A DNA stretch of 64,000 nt from JAJRRS01 sp965230275 (GTDB taxonomy: Bacteria > Planctomycetota > Phycisphaerae > Phycisphaerales > Phycisphaeraceae): contig CBDDKO010000002.1 of the NCBI GenBank assembly GCA_965230275.1, positions 1,426,001 through 1,490,000 of the forward strand, written 5' to 3'. The translations under genes were made by a program, and so were the position numbers. Position 1 is the first letter of the stretch. Every line of letters starts with the position of its first letter. Below are positions 34,492 through 41,310 of the stretch, piece after piece. The notes under the pieces are model-generated. The model saw only the letters and a program-made list of their open reading frames with translations. It searched no databases and had not been told where the DNA came from.

Positions 34492-35202
34492 ATGCCTAAG
34501 ACGCTGAGCATTGTCATCCCGGTGTACAACGAGAACAAGCTGCTGCCGGAGATCCTGCGGCAGGTGGAGGCGGTCGAATTGCCGGGCGGGCTTGAGCGGC
34601 AGATCGTGTTGATCGATGACTGTTCGACCGACGGGACGACGGACGTGCTCAAGCAGCTTGCCGAGGATCGGCCGGACTACACGGTCGTGTACCACGAGGT
34701 GAACCAGGGCAAGGGCGCGGCGCTGCGCACCGGGTTCAAGCACGCGACCGGCGACATCGTGATCATCCAGGATGCCGACCTGGAGTACGACCCGCGAGAC
34801 TACCCCCGGCTGCTGGAGCCGATCATCGAGGACCGGGCCGACGTGGTCTACGGCTCACGGTTCATCGGCGAGACCCACCGCGTCTTGAACTACCACCACT
34901 TCCTGGGCAACAAGATCCTCACCCGCCTGTCCAACCTCTGCACCGGGCTGTACCTCACCGACATGGAGTGCTGTTACAAGGTGTTCACGCGCGCGGTGCT
35001 GGAACGGTTCGAGATCACCGAGCCGCGCTTCGGCGTCGAGCCGGAGATCACAGGCAAGCTCGCCCGCATGAAGGACCTCCGCATCTACGAGACCCCCGTC
35101 GGGTACAACGGCCGATCGTACAACGAGGGCAAGAAGATCAACTGGAAAGACGGCATCAGCGCGATCCGCTGCATCTTCAAGTACAGCCTGACGCGCGGGT
35201 GA
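34492..35202 (+). CDS. GT2 glycosyltransferase (polyprenyl-phosphate mannosyltransferase-like)
   Basis: This 236-residue GT-A enzyme begins LSIVIPVYNENKLLPEILRQ and has the nucleotide-binding IDDCSTDGT, the NQGKGAALRTGF loop, the DAD motif (IIQDADLEYDPRDYP) and the acceptor region RFGVEPEITGKLARM. The DLEYDP and YGSRF features are typical of the DPM1/GtrB-like group that transfers a sugar from UDP/GDP-sugar to polyprenyl phosphate, or of related cell-surface transferases. There is no C-terminal membrane helix, so it is cytoplasmic or peripheral. No glycan cluster surrounds it. Confidence 0.85.
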   Translation: MPKTLSIVIPVYNENKLLPEILRQVEAVELPGGLERQIVLIDDCSTDGTTDVLKQLAEDRPDYTVVYHEVNQGKGAALRTGFKHATGDIVIIQDADLEYDPRDYPRLLEPIIEDRADVVYGSRFIGETHRVLNYHHFLGNKILTRLSNLCTGLYLTDMECCYKVFTRAVLERFEITEPRFGVEPEITGKLARMKDLRIYETPVGYNGRSYNEGKKINWKDGISAIRCIFKYSLTRG

Positions 35203-35223
35203 GCCCAATACATTAAACAGGTC

Positions 35224-35299
35224 GCCACGAAAAGGCACAGAAACCACAATAGAAGGCAACTGCCCTCCCTTGATGTGTCCTCTTGTGCCTTTTTGTGGC
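35224..35299. repeat. Inverted repeat / possible terminator after the GT2 gene
   Basis: GCCACGAAAAGGCACA (35224-35239) pairs with TGTGCCTTTTTGTGGC (35284-35299) around a 44-nt loop. The stem is nearly perfect. The long loop makes it a dispersed repeat rather than a classical terminator, but it lies about 20 bp after the GT2 stop. Confidence 0.55.
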
Positions 35300-35337
35300 T
35301 GGTCAGTTTCATTAATAACGGCCGCATCACATTCCGT

Positions 35338-35399
35338 CATCCCCGCGCAGGCGGGGATCCAGGTGTTTCATCTGGTCGGGCTTCTGGATCCCCGCCTGC
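35338..35399. repeat. REP-like palindrome interrupted by IS copy 2 (left part)
   Basis: CATCCCCGCGCAGGCGGGGA begins the same REP-type palindrome as at 8024. The second arm is cut at CCCGCCTGC by the IS and resumes at 36378 as CTTCGCGGGAATGACG. The junction duplicates CTGC/CTTC with one mismatch. Confidence 0.65.
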
Positions 35400-36377
35400 G
35401 GGCTTTATGCGCCATTTTATCTAACCGCTGGCGCTAACAAGCGTTCGCGCCCATACTGGTGGACCACTTACTCGACCTTACCGAGAAGGAGTCACCGGCA
35501 TGGAACGCGAACTGTGGAGCATCTTAACGGCCCAACTCACCGTCATGTCAACCCACGTCCGACGCAGGCGGTTTGTGCATCCCACCGCACGCATCCTCCG
35601 CGTCTACCTCTGGGCGGTGCTGCACGACCGGCCGGTGTATTGGGCGTGTGACCGTCGCCACTGGGTCGGCGTCAAGCCGCCGGCGGCGTTGCCGGATCAG
35701 TCGACCATGAGCCGGCGTCTGGCCCGGCCCGAAACCCGTCGGGCACTCGATCAACTGATGGATCGACTCGAGCCTCAAACACAACACGCGCTGACCCTGC
35801 GTATCGACGGCAAGCCGTTGGCCGTCGCCAAGCACAGCGTCGACCGGCGTGCGACGATCGGCCGTGGCGCCGGCGGGTTCCAGAAGGGCTACAAACTCCA
35901 CGCGATTTATGCCGAGAATAACCGCCCCGTCGCCTACCGTGTCGCGCCGATGAACGTCGACGAACGCATCGCCGCCAAGCAGATGATCGAACAAGAAGAA
36001 CTGGGCGAAGGCTACCTGCTGGCCGACGCCAACTACGAGACCAACCCGTTGTACGACCAGTCCGCCGGGGCGGGGCGCGTCCTGGTGACGCCGCGCCGCT
36101 TCCGCCACGCCAAGGGGCTGGGCCAGTCACGCGTGCACAGCCCGCACCGCGTGGCCATGATCCAGCGGATGCGTGCGCCTTCACCGTTCATCCGCCAACT
36201 GCTTAGCACCCGTCGCAGCGTCGAGACGCGCTTCGCCAACCTCTGCAACTTCGGCGGCGGCCTGACCCACCTGCCGCCGTGGGTGCGTGGCCGCCGTGTC
36301 GAGCCTTACGTCACCGCCAAAATCCTGATCCGCCTGGCCCGCGACCATGTTATCAGGCAGGGGGTTGCATAAAGCCC
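35400..36377 (+). mobile_element. Insertion sequence copy 2 (978 bp)
   Basis: It has the same 11-bp terminal inverted repeat GGGCTTTATGC / GCATAAAGCCC and length as copy 1 at 8089, in opposite orientation. It is inserted at the equivalent position of another REP-like palindrome. Confidence 0.9.
35500..36372 (+). CDS. DDE transposase of the IS, copy 2
   Basis: The 290-residue protein is identical to the copy at 8094 except for Glu167 instead of Gln in the IEQEELGEGY stretch. The catalytic residues Asp103, Asp175 and Glu242 are intact. AAGGAG precedes the ATG, and the stop codon is inside the right terminal repeat. Silent differences in nearby codons show that the two copies have had time to diverge slightly. 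Confidence 0.88.
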   Translation: MERELWSILTAQLTVMSTHVRRRRFVHPTARILRVYLWAVLHDRPVYWACDRRHWVGVKPPAALPDQSTMSRRLARPETRRALDQLMDRLEPQTQHALTLRIDGKPLAVAKHSVDRRATIGRGAGGFQKGYKLHAIYAENNRPVAYRVAPMNVDERIAAKQMIEQEELGEGYLLADANYETNPLYDQSAGAGRVLVTPRRFRHAKGLGQSRVHSPHRVAMIQRMRAPSPFIRQLLSTRRSVETRFANLCNFGGGLTHLPPWVRGRRVEPYVTAKILIRLARDHVIRQGVA

Positions 36378-36433
36378 CTTCGCGGGAATGACGCCATGAA
36401 CTACGTAAGAAAGCGCTATTGTAGACTTCGCCT

Positions 36434-37135
36434 CTACACAGGCACGGGCAGCAGGTCGTCCTGCGTGACCGGCTGCTCGAAGCGTTCGATGGGGTGGGCG
36501 TTATCGAGGGTGTAGTCCCCCACCGCCGTGCGGCGCAGCGCGGCGAGGTGGCCGCCGGTGTTCAGCTTCTGACCGATGTCTCGGCCAAGGCTGCGGATGT
36601 ACGTGCCCCGGCCGCAGGTGATGCGCAGCGTGAGCATGGGGTAGCTGTAGTCCAGCAGCTCGACGGCATCGATCCGGACGGTCTTGGTCGGCATGTCAAC
36701 CGTCTCGCCTTTCCGCGCCAGCTTGTAGGCGCGCTGGCCGTTGACGTGAACAGCGGAGTAGATCGGCGGGGTCTGATCGATCTCACCCCGGAAGTGGTCC
36801 AACACATCCTTCACCGCGCCCAACTCAGGCGGCTCGGGCACCTCGACCTCGATGCGCTCGCCCTCCAGGTCGTCGGTCGTGGTGAAGGCGGAGAGATCGA
36901 CGGTGGTGTCGTAGACCTTGGGCCGGCCCATGAGCGATTCGACGGCCTTGGTGGCCTTGCCCAGGCAGCAGATCACCACCCCGGTCGCCAGCGGGTCCAG
37001 CGTCCCGGCGTGCCCGGTCTTGCAGTTGCCCGCCGCCCGGCGGACCCGGCGGACCACGTCCATCGAGCTCAGACCGATCGGCTTATCCACCACGATCAGC
37101 CCGCAGAGATTGGAATGTGTCTTGGGTCTGCCCAA
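36434..37135 (-). CDS. truB: tRNA pseudouridine(55) synthase
   Basis: TruB makes pseudouridine 55 in the T-loop of tRNAs. The 233-residue protein begins GLIVVDKPIGLSSMDVVRRV and holds the catalytic block GHAGTLDPLATGVV (Asp47), then TPPIYSAVHVNGQRAYKLAR and ITCGRGTYIRSLGRDIG. There is no C-terminal PUA extension beyond a short tail, so it belongs to the short bacterial class. It lies next to tRNA-Ser but on the opposite strand; rbfA/infB, its common neighbours, are absent. Confidence 0.95.
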   Translation of the reverse strand: MGRPKTHSNLCGLIVVDKPIGLSSMDVVRRVRRAAGNCKTGHAGTLDPLATGVVICCLGKATKAVESLMGRPKVYDTTVDLSAFTTTDDLEGERIEVEVPEPPELGAVKDVLDHFRGEIDQTPPIYSAVHVNGQRAYKLARKGETVDMPTKTVRIDAVELLDYSYPMLTLRITCGRGTYIRSLGRDIGQKLNTGGHLAALRRTAVGDYTLDNAHPIERFEQPVTQDDLLPVPV

Positions 37136-37301
37136 CGAGGCCGCCTTCCTTTACAAACCGTGAGAAACCAATACGATAGCGGACCAAACTCGATCCGTCG
37201 CAGCCCCCGGAAGTTTCCCCTGTTCAAAATGGACACGGCACGCCCCGGGATCACGGGATTCCCTTGGTAGATTCCGGGGGTAGCTTCCGGGGGTGACGAC
37301 C

Positions 37302-38951
37302 TCAGGAGAGGTGACCGAGTGGCTGAAGGTGCACGACTGGAAATCGTGTGTACGGCTTGTCCGTACCGAGGGTTCGAATCCCTCCCTCTCCGCTTTCTTT
37401 CAAATCGCACGCGTCGATCATCGCGTCGAAGGGCTTATTGACGGTGTAGCTTAGGGTTACGCCGTTCAGCGAAAAGTTCGAACACACGATTTCGAGGATC
37501 TGACGCTTGGCGCGGTAATCGCCGTCAACCCACTTCTCCTCAAGGGTTTGCGAGAGTTCGAACGATTTGACCGCGACCTCGCCTTTCTCGGCCTGGCTGC
37601 GGTCGGCGACCTCGATCTTCACCTTCAATTCGTCGGCGCGTTCACGCAACTCGGCGCTCTTGCGTTGGTAGGTGTCGGTCTCGATCTCGTCGAGCAGGCG
37701 CAGGTTGAGCAGCTGGTCCTGCTGCGTGCGGATGAACGAGAGCTGGCGGTTGAGTTCGGCGACCTGCTCGACGTTGCGGTCCTGATCGTCACGCACACGG
37801 GCACGCAACGCCTTGAGGAACCAGTCGCGTACCTTGGCGTCCTTGATCCGGAGGCTGCGGAACAGTGCAAGCACCTGCTCGTCGAGCTGACTCTCACGGA
37901 CCCGGCACGGCGGGTGGTCCGGCTTCTTGTGATGCGTGCAGAAGTAGTAGATGTAGTCCTTCGGGCCCGACTTGGTCTTCTTGGTCTTGCGTTCGCCGCA
38001 CACGGCCCGGCCGCAGTGGCCGCAGGTGATCAGGCCACTGCCGAAGACCAACTCGTGCGAGCGGTAGGTGATGCCGCGGAGCAGCTTTTGGACCTTGGCG
38101 AAGGTCGATCGATCGACCAGCGGCTGATGGGTGCCGGGCACGGACTCGCCGCGGTGCGGGACCTCGCCGATGTAGGAGCGGTTCTGCAGGATGCGGTGCA
38201 CGACCGAGCGCGGGAACCGGCGGTGCTTGTCGGAGTAGACCACGCCCTCCTCGTCGAGTTGGTCGATGAGCGAGTCGAGGGTGTGGCCGTGGTGGGCGTA
38301 CAGCTCAAAGATCCGCTGCACGCGCGGCCCTTTGAGGGGGTCGATTTCGATCATGCCGCGGCCATCAACACGGACGTTGAGGTAGCCGTAGGGCGCCCGG
38401 TTCGGGAACAGGCCGCTCTGGACACGGCGTTTGATGCCGTCTTGGATGTCGATGGCCATCTGCTCGGTGTAGAACGCCGCCATGTTGGCTAGCGTCCGCC
38501 GCATCATGCGGCCGGCCGGGGTGTTCTCCGTCGGCTGAGTGATGTAGATGACCTTGAGGCCCTTCTCCTCTTCGAGCCGTTCCAGCTCGACGTAGTCGAA
38601 CAGGTTGCGGGCGGCACGATCGACCTTGAAGAACAGCAGCCCGTCGAGCCGGTGGGCGTGCTTGCGGGCGTAGGCGAGCAGCGACTTGAAGGTCTTGCGT
38701 TCGTTCTTCTTGCTGGCGGTCTCGGCGATGCGGAAGAATTGGACGATCGAGCCGCCGTGCTGCTCGGCGTACTTGCGTAAGGCTTGCTCTTGGACTTCGA
38801 GGGAGAAGCCTTCGCGTTCCTGCTCGCGGCTGGAGACGCGGGCGAGGGCAACGAACCGCTTCGCTCCGCCATTGGAGGAAGCTGCGCTTTTGGGGTCAGT
38901 CGCGTTCTTGTTTCCGGGGGTTCCGGGGGCGGGGCTTCCGGGGGTGGGCAT
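37302..38951 (-). CDS. Large serine recombinase (integrase of the island)
   Basis: The start at 38951 is chosen because TTGGAGG lies 7 nt upstream; a TTG at 38972 would add seven residues. The 549-residue protein has a resolvase domain (FVALARVSSREQEREGFS, catalytic Ser40; LLFFKVDRAARN), a Recombinase domain (APYGYLNVRVD...RILQNRSYIGEVPHRG), a zinc-ribbon (CGHCGRAVCG...CTHHKKPDHPPC) and a coiled coil (QVAELNRQLSFIRTQQDQLL), as in phage/ICE integrases. Its last 30 residues (from about 520, GGIRTLGTDKPYTRF) are the antisense translation of the whole tRNA-Ser gene, with the TGA just outside it. It probably integrated the element at this tRNA. Confidence 0.93.
   Translation of the reverse strand: MPTPGSPAPGTPGNKNATDPKSAASSNGGAKRFVALARVSSREQEREGFSLEVQEQALRKYAEQHGGSIVQFFRIAETASKKNERKTFKSLLAYARKHAHRLDGLLFFKVDRAARNLFDYVELERLEEEKGLKVIYITQPTENTPAGRMMRRTLANMAAFYTEQMAIDIQDGIKRRVQSGLFPNRAPYGYLNVRVDGRGMIEIDPLKGPRVQRIFELYAHHGHTLDSLIDQLDEEGVVYSDKHRRFPRSVVHRILQNRSYIGEVPHRGESVPGTHQPLVDRSTFAKVQKLLRGITYRSHELVFGSGLITCGHCGRAVCGERKTKKTKSGPKDYIYYFCTHHKKPDHPPCRVRESQLDEQVLALFRSLRIKDAKVRDWFLKALRARVRDDQDRNVEQVAELNRQLSFIRTQQDQLLNLRLLDEIETDTYQRKSAELRERADELKVKIEVADRSQAEKGEVAVKSFELSQTLEEKWVDGDYRAKRQILEIVCSNFSLNGVTLSYTVNKPFDAMIDACDLKESGEGGIRTLGTDKPYTRFPVVHLQPLGHLS
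37305..37392 (+). tRNA. tRNA-Ser (anticodon GGA)
   Basis: The 88-nt cloverleaf has the acceptor stem GGAGAGG/CCTCTCC with discriminator G, the D-arm GACCGAGTGGC, an anticodon stem CACGA/TCGTG around the loop CTGGAAA, a long class II variable arm (TACGGCTTGTCCGTA) and the T-arm GAGGGTTCGAATCCCTC. CCA is not encoded. It reads UCC/UCU serine codons. The serine recombinase gene on the other strand overlaps it completely, and the integrated island begins at its 3' end. Confidence 0.95.
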
Positions 38952-39156
38952 GGTCGGCCTCCAACAGGTCAAAGAGTCGGCCGACGTTCACCAGCATCTC
39001 GATCGCGTCGTGTTCGGTCAGGTCGAAGTCGTAGTGGGGTTGCCAGGCGCTGATGGTGTCGGCGATGAGTTTATCGGTGATCCAGTCCGGCGCGTGCAAC
39101 CGCCCCCCCTCGGGCGGTCGCTCGGTTGCGGCTGGATCTTTGTGATCTGATGACAT
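38896..39156 (-). CDS. Small hypothetical protein upstream of the recombinase (86 aa)
   Basis: The acidic protein (MSSDHKDPAATERPPEGGRL ... DWITDKLIADTISAWQPHYD ... HDAIEMLVNVGRLFDLLEAD) overlaps the recombinase start by 56 nt, so the two are translated together. The AIEMLVNVGRLFDLL helix suggests a protein-binding segment. Its C-terminus (HPRKPRPRNPRKQERD) is encoded by the TTCCGGGGG-type repeats. It may be a recombination directionality factor or accessory protein by position, but no motif shows this. Confidence 0.6.
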   Translation of the reverse strand: MSSDHKDPAATERPPEGGRLHAPDWITDKLIADTISAWQPHYDFDLTEHDAIEMLVNVGRLFDLLEADHAHPRKPRPRNPRKQERD

Positions 39157-39282
39157 CGTACCGATACCTCACACCCGGCGCAAGGGTGCCGGGTGGCTGC
39201 TGTGGATTCATGACCTGGATGGAGGCTGATGGGCTCTTGGCCGGGCTACGGTGCTCAGTTAATAGGACCGAACACCGACGCA

Positions 39283-39501
39283 CTACGCCCCACACGAGGG
39301 GCACTGCCGCAAGCCGCAGGCCGGACAGACATCCTGGTTGGCGTCGGCCAGGGGGTGACCGCAGCGCGCGCAGAAGAGCAGGTTGGCAACTCCATCCTTT
39401 GGGGGAGTTGACTGGAGATCTTGGTCGGTGCGGTTCAACCGCGCCTTATCGGTACGATCGGTTGCGGATGGCGATGGCATGTCGGCATTCCTGTCGTTCA
39501 T
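39283..39501 (-). CDS. Small zinc-ribbon protein (72 aa)
   Basis: The polar N-terminal 40 residues lead into three closely spaced CxxC pairs, CARCGHPLADANQDVCPACG and RQCPSCGA, which should bind one or two zinc ions. It lies on the same strand between the 86-aa gene and the primase gene. The ends of the frame do not overlap neighbours. It could be a DNA- or primase-associated zinc protein; nothing more specific can be said. Confidence 0.6.
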   Translation of the reverse strand: MNDRNADMPSPSATDRTDKARLNRTDQDLQSTPPKDGVANLLFCARCGHPLADANQDVCPACGLRQCPSCGA

Positions 39502-39548
39502 GGTGTTCTGGGCTCCACCCGCTCAGCGGCAGGAACGGAGGATGGGTT

Positions 39549-40574
39549 TCAGGGGCGAGGCCCGGCGTTGCCGTTGCGCAGAGGACAATGGTCCTCGCAA
39601 TGGCTGGCGATGATCGGATCGTCACAGCCGAAGCCGCGGTAGCGTCCGCTGTAACCGTGGCCGGTTTGCTCGGCGATCTCCGTGTCCGTGATGATGCGCT
39701 TGCCCCCGGACGGCTTGTTGCGTTTCGCCCACGCCCGCAGCATCGCGATGGCTAGGCCTTGCGGGATGCCGAGTCGGTGGCAGTGGACCGCCAAGCGGAA
39801 CGCGCAGACACGCTGGTTCTCACTCACGCCGTCTCGGAGCATGTTGATGGCGCACGGCGGCAGGCCATGAATGTGTTGATTGCGTACCCGTGTCCTTGCT
39901 TCGGGCTCAACGGCGTTCGGTTCCTGCCTGCCCATGAGGTCGTTGATCTCGATCAACTCGTCGAGGTGCTGCTCCGGGATGCGTTTAGCGTCGGCCAGAA
40001 TCCGCCATTGATCAGGCGCGGGCGACCAGCTGTTCGCCGGATCGAGGAACACCGTGCGGCCGCGGCGGACGTGACCGCCGAACAGCGGTGCGTTGATGAA
40101 GTTGCCCATCTGTTTGCCGGGATCGATCGCGTCCTGCTTCGGGAACACCTCGACGCCCGGCTGGCCGATGTCGTCGAGGAGCATCGCCAGCACACGCCGC
40201 GCCTTGACCGCGGGCACGGGGCCGTCGAAGAAGAACCAGACGTGGTAGCCCTTGCGTTTGGAGCGTTCGACGTAGCCGTGCAGCCCGTAGTGCCGCGCCT
40301 GCCCGACACATTCCCGGACGGGATTCATGTCGTCACGGTCGAAGTCGATCGCCGCGGACCGGATTGTGTCGCCGGTCAGCAGGTACACGCCGTAGGGCTG
40401 CCGCCCGCGGAGATGATCGAGTAATACCCGACGGGTGACCTGGGCCTTCACACACCGTGCCCGCCCCGTGGCCGGGTCGTAGGTGCCGTACACATCCGTC
40501 CGTCCGCTGAAGCACCCCCGGAAGAGGTTCAGCTTCTGAGCGGTAGAGCGCGAGGGTGTGGTGGACTGGAGCAT
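39549..40574 (-). CDS. Archaeo-eukaryotic primase (TOTE-type) of the mobile element
   Basis: The start at 40574 (MLQSTTPSRSTAQKLNLFRG) is favoured; the longer frame to 40814 has a composition unlike the rest. The 341-residue protein matches the TOTE-conflict-system primase domain: LFRGCFSGRTDVYGTYDP, the HLRGRQPYGVYLLTGD block, catalytic AIDFDRDD (Asp77, Asp79), VERSKRKGYHVWFFFDGPVPA (His111), VFPKQD (146-148), QMGNFINAPLFG and VFLDP. A C-terminal helical and Cys/His part (HCEDHCPLRNG) could bind zinc. It probably primes replication of the element; the helicase usually fused in TOTE proteins is not present. Confidence 0.8.
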   Translation of the reverse strand: MLQSTTPSRSTAQKLNLFRGCFSGRTDVYGTYDPATGRARCVKAQVTRRVLLDHLRGRQPYGVYLLTGDTIRSAAIDFDRDDMNPVRECVGQARHYGLHGYVERSKRKGYHVWFFFDGPVPAVKARRVLAMLLDDIGQPGVEVFPKQDAIDPGKQMGNFINAPLFGGHVRRGRTVFLDPANSWSPAPDQWRILADAKRIPEQHLDELIEINDLMGRQEPNAVEPEARTRVRNQHIHGLPPCAINMLRDGVSENQRVCAFRLAVHCHRLGIPQGLAIAMLRAWAKRNKPSGGKRIITDTEIAEQTGHGYSGRYRGFGCDDPIIASHCEDHCPLRNGNAGPRP

Positions 40575-40686
40575 CACTGACCGTCCGGTCTCCAAAGCAA
40601 AACGGCTTCGACCGCTAAGCGGCGGTTCACCCCTCGGCGTTGCAGTCGAACATGCCACGCCCTGGACCCGCTGACGAGGAAGCAAC

Positions 40687-41310
40687 TTAGAGTGAGTCGT
40701 TGAGCCCGACGCCTCGGGAAGCGGTGTAGAGGTGGATGAGTTCGTCGAGTTCATCGACAAGCTCTTCAGGCCGGTAGCGGTAGCCGATTGGTGGTGCCGG
40801 CAGGTCGGGCGCAAGTTCCTTCAGAAGCCGGTCGGTCATATCGCGGCGTCTCACCCAGTCCAGCGGGTCGAGCAGTCGGTCGATCGCCGCACGAGCCCGA
40901 CGCGCTTGTGCCTGTTGAATCACCGCCGCGGCCACGCGGTCGATGACTGCCCGGGGGCCGGCACGTTGCTCGTCCATCGCGTCGGCGAAGGCGGCGTCCA
41001 GCGTATGAGGTCGATGGTCTTGGTAGGCGGCGTCGATGAGGGCGGCCGCCTGGTCGAGGGCGTGGGATCGCTTCAATGGACGAGACCCGGAGCCAGGCCG
41101 GGCCACGGCCAGGAAGCGGGCTACCTGACTGAGCATCTGCTCACGCGTAGCCGGTACGGGCATATCTATCGGCAGTCGCCGCAACGCCACCTCGACTCGC
41201 TCGGCTGCGTCCCCACGATCTTCGACGTGCCGCAACTCCTCAAGCAAGTGCTGGATTCGGGCATCAGGCGGGCTCGGGATCACCGAATCGTTCGAACTCG
41301 AAGTCGTCAT
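40687..41310 (-). CDS. Helical protein with the island's shared domain (copy A)
   Basis: This 207-residue alpha-helical protein overlaps the VirD4-like gene by 47 nt. Its C-terminal half (about residues 95-205) contains DRLLDPLDWVRRRDMTDRLL and EELVDELDELIHLYTASRG. These resemble the C-termini of the Lon-like protein (ALDPMDWDQRVGFMAGLIEA, EELIHAYVQSLDG) and the genes at 44449 and 43763. I do not recognise the domain. It has no signal peptide or membrane helix. Repeated use in one island suggests a shared binding partner or oligomerisation role. Confidence 0.7.
   Translation of the reverse strand: MTTSSSNDSVIPSPPDARIQHLLEELRHVEDRGDAAERVEVALRRLPIDMPVPATREQMLSQVARFLAVARPGSGSRPLKRSHALDQAAALIDAAYQDHRPHTLDAAFADAMDEQRAGPRAVIDRVAAAVIQQAQARRARAAIDRLLDPLDWVRRRDMTDRLLKELAPDLPAPPIGYRYRPEELVDELDELIHLYTASRGVGLNDSL

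Noticed and set aside
37302..37392. C-terminal recombinase segment read as a real domain (GGIRTLGTDKPYT)
   Set aside because: This string is the usual antisense translation of a tRNA-Ser gene. It is kept as part of the frame but is not evidence of a domain.
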